Shown: positions 17,660 to 26,982, counted from the first letter of the stretch. The stretch: 64,000 nt of DNA from Shewanella sp. OPT22 (GCF_004168585.1 NZ_PGVH01000007.1:39616-103615); one strand, 5' to 3'. Program-made: numbers and translations. The notes: a model not told the origin generated them from the sequence alone.

Positions 17660-17698
17660 AATTAGTTTGTAAAACTTGATCTGAATTAGTTTGTAAAA
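17660..17698. repeat. Direct repeat AATTAGTTTGTAAAA, two copies
   Basis: Two identical 15-bp copies start 24 bp apart (17660 and 17684), about 330 bp before the TonB receptor. This layout suits a dimeric or cooperative regulator; the protein is unknown. Confidence 0.55.
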
Positions 17699-18028
17699 AA
17701 TTATTATACAAACTGACACTAAATATCCTCCCTACTTTTTCATCCCATAAAAGACCTTATACTCTCTTACTGCATAAAAACCGGAATGCCATCCTTTAAA
17801 ATTGCAGTTTCATTATTTTAATGAAAAATAAATTCATAATAACTGACTAAAACAAACAACTTCAAAACCACAATTGAATACAATATCCAAAATACAGTTA
17901 ACATATTGATAACATTTACTTTTTTTGTTTATTTTTTGTGTTATTTTTGTTTACATTTCACTCTTTAATGTTAATTTATTCATGCTTTACATAATAAATA
18001 AATCACTAATCAACAGGGAAATGTGACT

Positions 18029-20887
18029 ATGTTTACAAATGATCTATTACAGCGGTCCATAAAATTAGCTTTAATCGGCTGTACTGTGGGGGGGGCTGTC
18101 TCAACCCCTGCAGTATTAGCAGCAGACGAAGAAAATTCTGAAAATTACGAGCGAATTACCGTTACTGGCTCAAGAATTTTAAGAGAAGGTGTCGAGTCGC
18201 CATCACCAGTAACTGTAATAACAGGTGAAGATCTTGTTAATACTGGTGCACTCAGCATTGGCGAAGTACTAAATGAGTTACCTGCTCTTGCAAATACATA
18301 TTCTTTAGCAAATTCTGGTCGTTTTATTGGTACTGCAGGTTTAAATATCTTAGACCTTCGTAATATGGGAACTGATAGAACTCTTGTACTTGTAAACGGA
18401 AAACGTCACGTTTCTAGTGCTGCAGGCTCAGCTGCAGTAGATACAAATACTATCCCAAGCGTCTGGATTGATCGTGTCGAAATTATAACTGGCGGAGCCT
18501 CTGCTGTATATGGTGCAGATGCTGTAACAGGTGTAGTTAACTTTATTTTAAAAGAAAACATTGAAGGCCTTGACGTCTCATTCACTCGAGGGTTTGCCGA
18601 CGACAATCCATATAACAATGGGAAGTATACTTTCTCTTATGGTACCAATTTTGACGACGGTAACGGTAATATCGCTGTAGCCGTTGAATATAGTGAACAA
18701 GATCGCTTAAAGGCCAGTGACCGTAAAATCACGTCAGAGTCACTTAGAACATTAGTGAACTTTGATAAAGATCCAGACCCTGCAAGAGCAAACGACATCG
18801 ATAACCCTGATGAAATTCTTTATCGCAATGCTGGGCTTTGGTCGATCAATAATGCTGGCGTATATACGGGAGCAGGTGGTTACACTTTTAACCCGGATGG
18901 ATCATTCCGACCTCTATACCTTGGTGACAGAGTAGACGGTATTTCTTGTGTTGATTGTGAATCATTCAATTTACGCGACTTCACCGAGCTTACACCGTCC
19001 TTTGATAGAGTAAACGTTAATGTGAAAGGGCATTATGATTTCAATGATGAGCATCAAGGTTACTTTAGTGCTAAATTTGTAAGAGTTGATGCAGAAGATC
19101 ATGGTCAACCTGCGTTTTTTCACTTCAATAATCGTAACGTAATTAAGAGAGAAAACCCTTTCATCCATGATTCACTTGCGACATTTATGGATGACAATGA
19201 ATTAGACACTATCAGAATCAACCGCTTCACTACTGACTTTGGTCAACGTATTGAAGAAGACAGACGTGATACGAAGCGTTTTGTTATTGGTGGAAAAGGC
19301 TTAATTGGCGCTGATTGGGAATACGACATAAGTGCTATTTATGGTGTAACAGATCATACCCGTGCTAACTTAAATAACTTAGTTTATGCAAACTATGGTT
19401 ATGCACTTGATGCTATTGACGATGGCAACGGAAATGCAGTTTGCCGAGATGAAGAAGCAAGAGCAAATGGCTGTCAACCACTAAATATCTTTGGCTTCGG
19501 TGCTCCTTCACAAGAAGCGATTGATTATATCAACGTAACGTCTGTTGGTAGCAGTAAGATTGAACAAACGGTGTTTAGTGCAAACTTCACCAACAGCACA
19601 CTTTTTGAATTGCCAGCTGGTGATTTAGGCTTTGCTACAGGTGTTGAGTATCGTAAAGAAGAAAGTAAGACGATCGAACCTGAAAACGCTCGAGGTGGTG
19701 CAACCTTCTTCAATGCACTTGGCGAAGATCAAGGTGAGTTTAGCGTTAGAGAAATTTATGCAGAACTTTCTGTGCCTTTACTTTCTCAACTTCCTGGAAT
19801 TGAAAGCCTAAACTTTGATACAGCAGTTCGTTATGCTGACTACAGCACAATTGGTGATGCTACAAGTTGGAAAGTTGGTTTAGATTGGGACGTTGGTTAT
19901 GGTTTACGATTCCGCTCAACTTATTCTGAAGCTCTAAGAGCACCAAACATTGGCGAGCTATTCGGTGCGGCAAGTGCAACCTTCCCAAATATCGATGATG
20001 TTTGTAAATCAAGTGAACTAGATAAACTCGCTGATGCATCTACTCGTAGAGCAAACTGTGCAGCACTAGGAGTTCCAGCTGGATTTAACTCTGACTATGA
20101 TGCAGCCAGTGTAAACGGCCTTCAATCAGGTAACCCAGATCTTAACGAAGAAGAAAGTGAAAGTTTAACTGTTGGTGCCGTTTATGCACCTGAGTTTTTA
20201 GAAAACGCTTCTGTAACTGTAGACTACTGGAGCATTGAACTTACTGACGCTATCAGCTCTGTTGGTTGGCAGGACATTATAGATAGATGTGTAGACTCTA
20301 AGACGGGTATTGATAACATTTATTGTGCCCTAATTACCCGTGATAGTTCTGGTGAAATATCACAGATTCGTAGACGAGTTCTAAACGTTACAAGACAAGA
20401 AGCTTCAGGTATCGATTTTGATTTTGCTCATTCAGCAGAGATATTTGGCGGAGACTTATCTACAAACCTTATCGGTACGTATTTAATCGAACGCAAATCA
20501 TATCCATTCCAAGAAAACCCAAGTGACTTCACTGAAAATGCAGGAACAACTGGTGAAGCTAAGTGGCAAGCAAATTTATCTTTATCTTACAGCAAAGATA
20601 ATTGGTTTGGTTCATGGAAGACTCGCTATCTAGATCGAGTAAGTTTATACACTGAGCAAGAGTTAGAGTTGAATCCTAATCCCAGAGATATTACCGAATA
20701 TGCTAGTTACTTCATCACTGATGTAACTGCTGGCTACAAATTTGATAGCGGCATTACTTGGAAAGTAGGTGTAGATAACTTGTTCGATAAAGATCTACCA
20801 TTCGGAACAACAGGTACTGGAGCAGGTTCAGCAAGTTACGACAATATTGGTCGTTTCTTCTATACAACGCTTTCATACTCAATGTAA
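18029..20887 (+). CDS. TonB-dependent outer-membrane receptor
   Basis: A 952-aa outer-membrane receptor. The ATG at 18029 is chosen over GTG 18023 because AGGGA then lies nine bases away. It has a signal peptide ending near VLAADEE, a TonB box-like ERITVTGSRI, a plug domain (SPVTVITGEDL, ILDLRNMGTDRTLVLVNGKRHV, VDRVEIITGGASAVYGADAVTGVVNFILK) and a long 22-strand-type barrel ending in aromatic YTTLSYSM. It imports a substrate with energy from TonB-ExbB-ExbD. The length and wording resemble the large receptors of Alteromonadales that take up peptides or glycans rather than siderophores, but the ligand is not readable. It is inserted between yheS and the TIGR02444-type gene. Confidence 0.92.
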   Translation: MFTNDLLQRSIKLALIGCTVGGAVSTPAVLAADEENSENYERITVTGSRILREGVESPSPVTVITGEDLVNTGALSIGEVLNELPALANTYSLANSGRFIGTAGLNILDLRNMGTDRTLVLVNGKRHVSSAAGSAAVDTNTIPSVWIDRVEIITGGASAVYGADAVTGVVNFILKENIEGLDVSFTRGFADDNPYNNGKYTFSYGTNFDDGNGNIAVAVEYSEQDRLKASDRKITSESLRTLVNFDKDPDPARANDIDNPDEILYRNAGLWSINNAGVYTGAGGYTFNPDGSFRPLYLGDRVDGISCVDCESFNLRDFTELTPSFDRVNVNVKGHYDFNDEHQGYFSAKFVRVDAEDHGQPAFFHFNNRNVIKRENPFIHDSLATFMDDNELDTIRINRFTTDFGQRIEEDRRDTKRFVIGGKGLIGADWEYDISAIYGVTDHTRANLNNLVYANYGYALDAIDDGNGNAVCRDEEARANGCQPLNIFGFGAPSQEAIDYINVTSVGSSKIEQTVFSANFTNSTLFELPAGDLGFATGVEYRKEESKTIEPENARGGATFFNALGEDQGEFSVREIYAELSVPLLSQLPGIESLNFDTAVRYADYSTIGDATSWKVGLDWDVGYGLRFRSTYSEALRAPNIGELFGAASATFPNIDDVCKSSELDKLADASTRRANCAALGVPAGFNSDYDAASVNGLQSGNPDLNEEESESLTVGAVYAPEFLENASVTVDYWSIELTDAISSVGWQDIIDRCVDSKTGIDNIYCALITRDSSGEISQIRRRVLNVTRQEASGIDFDFAHSAEIFGGDLSTNLIGTYLIERKSYPFQENPSDFTENAGTTGEAKWQANLSLSYSKDNWFGSWKTRYLDRVSLYTEQELELNPNPRDITEYASYFITDVTAGYKFDSGITWKVGVDNLFDKDLPFGTTGTGAGSASYDNIGRFFYTTLSYSM

Positions 20888-20940
20888 GCAAAACTTAGAA
20901 TTCTTTAACTTAACCTCCCTGGTAAATTAAAGAAGCACTA

Positions 20941-20966
20941 AAGCCTTGCAGTAATGCAGGGCTTTT
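20941..20966 (+). terminator. Terminator after the TonB receptor
   Basis: Stem AGCCTTGCA (20942-20950) / TGCAGGGCT (20955-20963), one wobble pair, then TTTT-rich sequence. Confidence 0.6.
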
Positions 20967-21021
20967 ACTTTATCTCCACTTTTTGGTATTGACTAACGGC
21001 TTATATCCTCTCAATATAAAT

Positions 21022-21040
21022 AAAAATGATAATTATTAGC
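21022..21040. promoter_or_regulatory. Fur-box-like sequence
   Basis: AAAAATGATAATTATTAGC matches 14 of 19 positions of the Fur consensus GATAATGATAATCATTATC. It lies 33 bp before the TIGR02444-type gene. No iron genes follow directly, so it may be chance in AT-rich DNA. Confidence 0.3.
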
Positions 21041-21072
21041 GCAGTTAATATTTAAACAACTGGACGAAAACA

Positions 21073-21522
21073 TTGAGCCAACTAATGAGTGATAAACTAA
21101 ATTTAGAAACCGTATGGATTGAATGTGAAGCACTCTATCCAGTGAATAAAGACGTTTGCTTGGAACTTCAAGACAAATACGATATTAATATCAACTTACT
21201 CCTATTAGCTTTATACCTCGATCAGCGGACAACTTTTAGGTATCAGCCAACTCAATGGAAAGCTATGCTCGATATTATTCATAACTGGGAGCTTAACATT
21301 CTAAAGCCTTACCGTGAGTTAAGACGTAATGCAAAAACGATGATTGAACAAAGCGAATATCAACAAATGCTGAATGTTGAGCTTATGATGGAACGAAAGT
21401 CTCAACAAGCACTCAGTAAACTGCTTATTAATTTAACTCCTGTCGACGAGGGATCAAATCTTAGCGGTTACTTAAACCTATACGATAACAACCTAGAGGC
21501 AATCATAGAGCTAAAGGCTTAA
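21073..21522 (+). CDS. TIGR02444 (DUF2390)-type protein
   Basis: A 149-aa, mostly helical soluble protein. Blocks CLELQDKYDININLLLLALYLD and PYRELRRNAK match a small family of unknown function usually found next to yheS and yheT in marine gammaproteobacteria, which is its setting here. The start is TTG 21073 with GGAC eight bases upstream; ATG 21085 lacks a ribosome-binding site but cannot be excluded. Its last 12 bases overlap the convergent GMC oxidoreductase gene. Confidence 0.75.
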   Translation: MSQLMSDKLNLETVWIECEALYPVNKDVCLELQDKYDININLLLLALYLDQRTTFRYQPTQWKAMLDIIHNWELNILKPYRELRRNAKTMIEQSEYQQMLNVELMMERKSQQALSKLLINLTPVDEGSNLSGYLNLYDNNLEAIIELKA

Positions 21523-23082
21523 GCTACTACAACTTCTCATTGTCATTCCATAAATCGAAAGCTGCGGATTAGCACCAACACTCGTTGGGAAAACGGAGCC
21601 ATCCATCACCGATAAATTATCCAAATAATGATGCTGCCCGTATGAATTGACCATAGATGTTTCTAATTTTTCACCCATTGGACAACCACCCATCACATGC
21701 GCTGAAGCAATGACGGTTTTTAATTTAGATAGGGACATGGTTTCGATGGAAGACTTTGCTTGTGACCACGAATTTAAGTAACTCATACCATCATTGATTG
21801 GTAATACTTTTTGAGCACCAGCAGCAAATTGTAATTCCGCCATAGACAAAAATGATGCCCTTGCGGCTCGCCAAAACGTATCGGTCAGCGGATAATCAAT
21901 TTCGAAGCTATTGCGGGTGAGCTTCACTTCTCCACCTTGACTTTCTGAGTTAAACCCATCCCGGATCAATGCGATAGTGACTTGCAATTGGTTAAAGTCT
22001 CTCATTAATTCAGCGTGACTCTGCCCGAACCCTAATGTTTTACTCGCAACTAAGAGTGGATGAATCGGGGGAACTTCAAGCTTATAGCCCAGTTCGCCTT
22101 CTACGCCATCACGCCACAAAAACTCATCGCTATAAATCGATTGTGGCGCCCCGCTGTGACCATTAATAGCTTTATCAAATAATGCTCCCGATAACAAAAC
22201 AGGGTGAAGAAATGTTCTTTTTCCGAGTAAGTGATAGGGATCGGGTGTATTAGATCGCATTAATAAGACGGGAGTGTGAATCGCACCCGCAGCCAAGATA
22301 TAACGTTTGGCAATAATATGAATTTTATGACCTGTTGGTTGTTTCATTTGATTGAGCGCAACAGCATCTAAACCTAATACGGTTCTTTTGCTGTGTTGTA
22401 AATTTATCGCTTTTGCATTAGTAATCAAAGTAGCACCATGATTTAGCGCACTAGGAACAGTCGTCACTAACATGGATTGCTTAGCATTGGTTGGACACCC
22501 CATTCCACAATAACCAAGGTTCCAACAACCTTTCACATTTCGCTTAATGACTGTATGTTGCCACTGTAGCTGATTACAACCATCTAATAGGGATTGATTA
22601 TTCGAGTTTGGCGGCACAGGCCATTGTTTTATGTTAAGCCTTTGCTCTGCCTTTTCGAACCAAGGTTTTAGCTCTAATGGGCTAATCTCTTTAATCCCAA
22701 AGTTTTCACCCCAGTACTTGAGCGTAAGCTCAGGTGTTCTAATTGATGTAGTCCAGTTAATGGTCGTTGAGCCACCCACGGTTCGGCCTTGAAAGATACC
22801 AATGGTCGAATCATTGGTCTTCATGGCGGCGGCTTGTTGATAGAGGTTTGGGTAAGCTGTGCGCTCTTCCATATCAAATTCAGAGGATGACCTTAAGCTG
22901 CCAGCTTCGAGCATAATGACTTTATGCCCCGCTTTAGTTAATTGCTCAGCGGCGATACCTCCACCAGCCCCAGTTCCTACAATAACAACATCAGTTTCAA
23001 GGTATTGATCATTGTTTAGCTGGCTGGCATCAATGTGTTTCCAGCCATTTTCAAGCCCCGTTTCAATCGGATCAACCATCAT
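21511..23082 (-). CDS. GMC-family FAD oxidoreductase
   Basis: A 523-aa flavoprotein. The N-terminal FAD fold is clear: VVIVGTGAGGGIAAEQLTKAGHKVIMLEAG at ~31-60. GRTVGGSTTINWTTSIRTP is the second GMC signature region, and YILAAGAIHTPVLL, HVMGGCPMG and GANPQLSIYGM are C-terminal GMC blocks, with His and Asn likely at the active site. Cys-rich GCWNLGYCGMGCPTNAKQSM is seen in bacterial long-chain-alcohol- and gluconate-dehydrogenase-like members. It overlaps by four bases the upstream gene for a Tat-exported small subunit, so the pair probably forms a periplasmic dehydrogenase. The substrate is unknown. Confidence 0.88.
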   Translation of the reverse strand: MMVDPIETGLENGWKHIDASQLNNDQYLETDVVIVGTGAGGGIAAEQLTKAGHKVIMLEAGSLRSSSEFDMEERTAYPNLYQQAAAMKTNDSTIGIFQGRTVGGSTTINWTTSIRTPELTLKYWGENFGIKEISPLELKPWFEKAEQRLNIKQWPVPPNSNNQSLLDGCNQLQWQHTVIKRNVKGCWNLGYCGMGCPTNAKQSMLVTTVPSALNHGATLITNAKAINLQHSKRTVLGLDAVALNQMKQPTGHKIHIIAKRYILAAGAIHTPVLLMRSNTPDPYHLLGKRTFLHPVLLSGALFDKAINGHSGAPQSIYSDEFLWRDGVEGELGYKLEVPPIHPLLVASKTLGFGQSHAELMRDFNQLQVTIALIRDGFNSESQGGEVKLTRNSFEIDYPLTDTFWRAARASFLSMAELQFAAGAQKVLPINDGMSYLNSWSQAKSSIETMSLSKLKTVIASAHVMGGCPMGEKLETSMVNSYGQHHYLDNLSVMDGSVFPTSVGANPQLSIYGMTMRSCSSLSL

Positions 23083-23594
23083 GATTTGACTCCCGATAAA
23101 ACAGGTTTTTGATAATTAAGTAATCCCCAATGTTCAGGTGAGGCGTAATAGCTACTCATCACAAGCTCACGTAAGCCAAGATAAGCTTCATTCATCATTA
23201 AAAGATAATGCTCTCGCCAATACTTCAGTAATTTCTGTAGCCCGTTTGGACTCAATTCGAGGAAGGAAGTAAAGCTACTGGTTAAAAGCAATGTACCAAA
23301 CTGAGTCTCAAGCAGTTCTAATAGCTGCATAAGTTTTTGCTGTGCATGTTCTGGTAATAGACTCATTGTGATATGAATGTTTTCAATCGTACGCTCAATC
23401 TGTTGCTGACGCTCAACCTTATCTGCAGGCAACGCACCATCAAGTAAAACTGGCAGCAGAGCTGTAAAAAGTAAAGCATGTTTTTGCTTTGTGCCTTCAG
23501 ACGTTGAATCAAAGGCATTGATATACCAATCAGCTCCAACGGCTAACGCAGCCGTGGCAGCAAAACTTCCGAGTAAAAATGTACGCCGCTCCAT
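23079..23594 (-). CDS. Tat-signal small subunit of the GMC dehydrogenase
   Basis: A 171-aa protein beginning MERRTFLLGSFAATAALAVGA, a twin-arginine signal (RRTFLLG). The helical mature part (FTALLPVLLDGALPADK, FLELSPNGLQKLLKYW, SSYYASPEHWGLLNY) resembles subunit 3 of gluconate 2-dehydrogenase-type enzymes, which escorts the catalytic FAD subunit across the membrane. The GMC gene itself has no signal peptide and overlaps this one by ATGA, consistent with co-export of a folded complex. The family match is from pattern only. Confidence 0.75.
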   Translation of the reverse strand: MERRTFLLGSFAATAALAVGADWYINAFDSTSEGTKQKHALLFTALLPVLLDGALPADKVERQQQIERTIENIHITMSLLPEHAQQKLMQLLELLETQFGTLLLTSSFTSFLELSPNGLQKLLKYWREHYLLMMNEAYLGLRELVMSSYYASPEHWGLLNYQKPVLSGVKS

Positions 23595-23667
23595 CGCCAG
23601 AATTCCTTGTGTTATTATTCTTTTCTAACATTTGATAGCAATTTCTTGAACTTTTGACAATAACCGA

Positions 23668-24639
23668 ATGAAAAACAATAAGTTCTGCCCACCATGGTGG
23701 CTGAAAAACACTCATATTCAAACCATCCTTCCTGTCATGACTAAAGTGCCTTTAGTTAAGCTGCAGCGACAACGGATAGAACTTGATGATGGGGATTTTA
23801 TCGATTTAGACTGGACACAAAAACCCCAACTTGAAGCACCTATTGTGCTTATTTTTCATGGGCTAGAGGGCAGTTCTGAGTCTCATTATGCTCGTAGAAT
23901 GTTGGCAGAGTGCGGCAAGCTAGGGTTGAGTGTTTGTGTTCATCATCATCGCAGTTGCTCCGGGGAATCAAATAGGCTCGCGAGAAGTTACCATAGTGGC
24001 GATACCCAAGATATTAGCATCACTTTAGATTTATTAAAGCATCACTTTCCACATTCACCTATCTGGGCTGTAGGATATAGCCTTGGCGGTAATGTCCTCA
24101 CTAAGTATTTAGGAGAAGCTCAAAGTCAAAGTTTGATTGAACGAGCCGTTGTCGTGTCAGCACCCTTGCAGTTAAGTGCTTGTGCGAAGCGATTAGAAAA
24201 CGGCTTTTCCAAGGTTTATCAAAGCTACTTAATCAAACAATTACGGGCCAAGTTACGTGTGAAAATTGAACATCCAAAACTGAACGAACACATGCCTGTC
24301 GCAATGGATCAAGTTGAAAAACTCAATACTTTTTATGTATTTGATGATAAAGTCACTGCGCCTTTGCATGGTTTTAAAGATGTTCACGATTATTATCAAC
24401 AAGCAAGCGGATTACCTTACTTAATATCGATTAATACACCCACTTTAGTCATTCACGCTAAAGACGATCCTTTTATGACTGAGGCCGTAATCCCTAATGC
24501 AAGTCAGTTATCGTCATCCATAACTTATGAGTTGCATCAACAAGGCGGTCATGTAGGCTTTATCAATGGTGGATTACCTTGGAAGCCGACATACTATCTT
24601 GAGCCACGAATTATCGATTTCTTTACTGAAAGCGAATAG
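23668..24639 (+). CDS. yheT: Alpha/beta hydrolase YheT
   Basis: A 323-aa hydrolase of the YheT/ABHD1-3 group. It begins FCPPWWLKNTHIQTILP, typical of YheT. It has the oxyanion-region LIFHGLEGSSESHYARRM, nucleophile elbow GYSLGGNVLTKYLGE (Ser in GYSLGG), Asp in AKDDPFM and His in QGGHVGFI, a complete triad. A carboxylesterase role is established for the E. coli family member only weakly. The gene is followed after 8 bp by yheU and then prkB, the conserved yheT-yheU-prkB string. Confidence 0.93.
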   Translation: MKNNKFCPPWWLKNTHIQTILPVMTKVPLVKLQRQRIELDDGDFIDLDWTQKPQLEAPIVLIFHGLEGSSESHYARRMLAECGKLGLSVCVHHHRSCSGESNRLARSYHSGDTQDISITLDLLKHHFPHSPIWAVGYSLGGNVLTKYLGEAQSQSLIERAVVVSAPLQLSACAKRLENGFSKVYQSYLIKQLRAKLRVKIEHPKLNEHMPVAMDQVEKLNTFYVFDDKVTAPLHGFKDVHDYYQQASGLPYLISINTPTLVIHAKDDPFMTEAVIPNASQLSSSITYELHQQGGHVGFINGGLPWKPTYYLEPRIIDFFTESE

Positions 24640-24647
24640 GAAGTTAA

Positions 24648-24884
24648 ATGATTATTCCCTATGAGTCACTGACAAGTTTACCGAAAGAAACCCTCGATAA
24701 TTTGATAAAAGATTACCTTTTTTCTCAAGTTGAAGATGGAAGCTTTACTACAATGGATGGTGATCATCTTAAAAAAGCACTGTTGCAATGTCATGATATG
24801 CTCAAAAAAGGCACCCTTATCGTTGAATATAGTGAGAATGATGAATCCATAGGTGTCCGCCATGTTGACCAAATAATAAGGTAA
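24648..24884 (+). CDS. yheU: YheU-family protein
   Basis: A 78-aa acidic protein that opens MIIPYESL and continues ETLDNLIKDYL, like E. coli YheU (MLIPWQDL, ETLENLIESFV). Its function is unknown. It is packed between yheT (8-bp gap) and prkB (5-bp gap), so it is co-transcribed. AGGAAG precedes the ATG. Confidence 0.88.
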   Translation: MIIPYESLTSLPKETLDNLIKDYLFSQVEDGSFTTMDGDHLKKALLQCHDMLKKGTLIVEYSENDESIGVRHVDQIIR

Positions 24885-24889
24885 ATAAA

Positions 24890-25780
24890 ATGTCAGAGAA
24901 ACATCCGATTATTGCCGTTACAGGTTCTTCTGGTGCAGGAACGACCACAAGCACAGAAGCGTTTAGCCATATTTTTCGTCAGCTTGGCATTAATGCTGTT
25001 TCCGTTGAGGGTGACAGTTTTCACCGTTACACTCGTGCAGAAATGGAAGTCATGATACGCAAGGCTCAAGAAGAAGGTAGGAATATCAGCTACTTTGGCC
25101 AAGAAGCGAATGATTTTGAACGACTTGAAAAATGCTTTTCTGATTACGCATCAACAGGTTTAGGGGAAACTCGAGAATACTTACACACCTTTGACGAAGC
25201 TGTTCCTTTTAATCAGATGCCAGGAACTTTTACCCAGTGGCGTCCACTGCCGGACGATACTGATATGCTTTACTATGAGGGATTACATGGTGGCGTGGTT
25301 ACTGAAGAACATGACGTAGCCAAACATGTTGATTTACTCATTGGAATGGTACCTATTGTTAACCTAGAGTGGATACAAAAAATCGTTCGTGACACCTCAG
25401 ACAGAGGCCATAGCCGTGAAAAAGTGATGGGATCAATTGTTCGTAGTATGGACGACTATGTGAACCACATTACTCCGCAGTTTTCTCGGACAAATATTAA
25501 CTTTCAACGTGTACCTACCGTCGACACATCAAACCCCTTCAGTGCTAAAGGCATCCCGACTCTCGATGAAAGCTTTGTTGTGATTCGTTTTCGTGGTATG
25601 GCGGATGTTGACTATCCGTATTATTTACAGATGTTGCAGGGATCATTCATGTCTCGAATTGATACCTTAGTTGTTCCGGGTGGAAAAATGTCACTGGCAA
25701 TGGAAATCATTTTAACCCCATTGATAGGTAAACTGATGGATAAGCGCTCGAAAGCAATTGAGGCGGGTAAAAAGAAATAA
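24890..25780 (+). CDS. prkB: Phosphoribulokinase-like kinase PrkB
   Basis: A 296-aa P-loop kinase with GSSGAGTTTST at residues ~12-22, FHRYTRAEM, and YYEGLHGGVV. It belongs to the short, non-Calvin-cycle PrkB group found next to yheU in gammaproteobacteria. There is no RuBisCO here, so a role in carbon fixation is not implied; the physiological substrate is unsettled. It is the last gene of yheT-yheU-prkB, and its stop codon abuts a hairpin. Confidence 0.92.
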   Translation: MSEKHPIIAVTGSSGAGTTTSTEAFSHIFRQLGINAVSVEGDSFHRYTRAEMEVMIRKAQEEGRNISYFGQEANDFERLEKCFSDYASTGLGETREYLHTFDEAVPFNQMPGTFTQWRPLPDDTDMLYYEGLHGGVVTEEHDVAKHVDLLIGMVPIVNLEWIQKIVRDTSDRGHSREKVMGSIVRSMDDYVNHITPQFSRTNINFQRVPTVDTSNPFSAKGIPTLDESFVVIRFRGMADVDYPYYLQMLQGSFMSRIDTLVVPGGKMSLAMEIILTPLIGKLMDKRSKAIEAGKKK

Positions 25781-25803
25781 AGCCTCTGCATGAGAGGCTT
25801 TAT
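25780..25803. terminator. Hairpin after prkB
   Basis: Stem AAGCCTCT (25780-25787) / AGAGGCTT (25793-25800), loop of five, on the end of the prkB stop codon. Short T-tract on the plus strand; A-rich upstream bases allow use on the minus strand too. Confidence 0.55.
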
Positions 25804-25812
25804 GATACCGTA

Positions 25813-26178
25813 TTAATCAAATACGTATGGGCAACCACCATACTCATTCACTCTATCATCCCAACGTTGAACATCTTGTGCTCTACGCCAGCGGCCATGG
25901 AAAAACTCCATCAAGCACTTGCCTTGTTTAACTTCGATGAGCATTAAATCACGCTCTTTAAGCTTATCGTACTCAGGCCATACCTTTGTATCGCCCCAAG
26001 TTAATCCACCATTTTCTTTAGCGAAATTCTTCCAAAAGGTCTCAACACCAACCCAACTATTACTGGATTGCTCCCACATCTGCATTTTGCTGCCACTACC
26101 TTTCACTTCACCATCATGAGGTGCGGCAACCGCTAAACTTGAGACACTCAACATCAATGCTGCTATGGCTAACTTCAT
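25813..26178 (-). CDS. Small exported protein, unknown function
   Basis: A 121-aa protein with a clear signal peptide (MKLAIAALMLSVSSLAVAA). The mature part of about 100 residues is rich in Trp (eight) and has two cysteines (GKCLMEF and GGCPYVFD) that could form a disulfide. I recognise no domain. It lies on the minus strand next to another exported protein and is probably periplasmic. Confidence 0.75.
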   Translation of the reverse strand: MKLAIAALMLSVSSLAVAAPHDGEVKGSGSKMQMWEQSSNSWVGVETFWKNFAKENGGLTWGDTKVWPEYDKLKERDLMLIEVKQGKCLMEFFHGRWRRAQDVQRWDDRVNEYGGCPYVFD

Positions 26179-26220
26179 ATTTGATACCCGTTAATTTTCT
26201 TCCCTTAGTCAGTATAGACC

Positions 26221-26982
26221 TTATGGCAAAGAAATAACTTCCCGAAATGGTTTACCTTCTTCATACAGTTTCAAGCGCTTAATCATTGAAGGTGTATCTT
26301 TGCTGCTTTGTTGCCGAGATAATGTGATGGCTTTTTGCTGATAATGAATGGCTTTATCAAACTTGCCATATTCAGCATAAGCTGCCGCTAAGTTATCAAA
26401 AATGGCAAAATTATTTGGTGCATGATGTTTCAACTGATCGGCTATCATAATCGCTTTTTTAGCATTGCGATATTTTGCTTCAGGACAGGTCGATAAGATC
26501 CAAACCGCATTATTTTTTGATGCAACATCACCCGCTTTCAGAAACTCATTAACGGCTTTACCACAATTTGATTTGATACCATCACCGCCTGCGGCATAGA
26601 TAAAACCTAAACGAAAATGTGCCCAAGAATTATCAAGTTTAAGATACCATTTTTCAGCTAACGCTAGATCTCTCGGAACAATTTGTCCTTCAAACGCAAG
26701 ATCAGCTACCGCTTTTTGTGCTTTTTTATGACCTTTGGTAGCCGCTCTTGTCAGCCATAGAAAACCATTTACAGGATCTTTTTCTACTATTCGACCTGAG
26801 AGTAATAAAAGGCCATATAAATACTGCGCCTCTTGGTTCCCTTGTTCTGCACCGACTTGAATCGTAGCGATTCTACTCGCCAATATTTCTTCTTGCGGCT
26901 GAGGCGTAGGAAAATAAGCAAACGTGCTTCCCGAAAATATAATGGATGAACAAAGTAATATTTTTAATACTGAAAACTTCAT
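26221..26982 (-). CDS. Exported SEL1/TPR-repeat protein
   Basis: A 253-aa protein starting at ATG 26982 (a TTG five codons upstream is less likely). A signal peptide (MKFSVLKILLCSSIIFSGSTFA) is followed by SEL1-like repeats: GAEQGNQEAQYLYGLLLLSG, NGFLWLTRAATKGHKKAQKAVADLAFEG and ALAEKWYLKL with AHFRLGFIYAAGG, then a TPR-like DNLAAAYAEYGKFDKAIHYQQKA. Such repeats bind proteins; the partner is unknown. It is 42 bp from the next minus-strand gene and may be co-transcribed with it. Confidence 0.82.
   Translation of the reverse strand: MKFSVLKILLCSSIIFSGSTFAYFPTPQPQEEILASRIATIQVGAEQGNQEAQYLYGLLLLSGRIVEKDPVNGFLWLTRAATKGHKKAQKAVADLAFEGQIVPRDLALAEKWYLKLDNSWAHFRLGFIYAAGGDGIKSNCGKAVNEFLKAGDVASKNNAVWILSTCPEAKYRNAKKAIMIADQLKHHAPNNFAIFDNLAAAYAEYGKFDKAIHYQQKAITLSRQQSSKDTPSMIKRLKLYEEGKPFREVISLP

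Larger units (their letters stand above)
17382..18028. other. Long leader region before the TonB receptor
   Basis: About 650 bases with no credible gene. It contains an 11-bp inverted repeat (17491-17501 / 17567-17577) and a direct repeat of AATTAGTTTGTAAAA (17660-17674 and 17684-17698). The last 200 bases are very AT-rich, as expected for a promoter. Confidence 0.6.

Noticed and set aside
24890-25780. prkB as a sign of carbon fixation
   Set aside because: It belongs to the short PrkB group linked to yheU in heterotrophs, and no RuBisCO gene is present.
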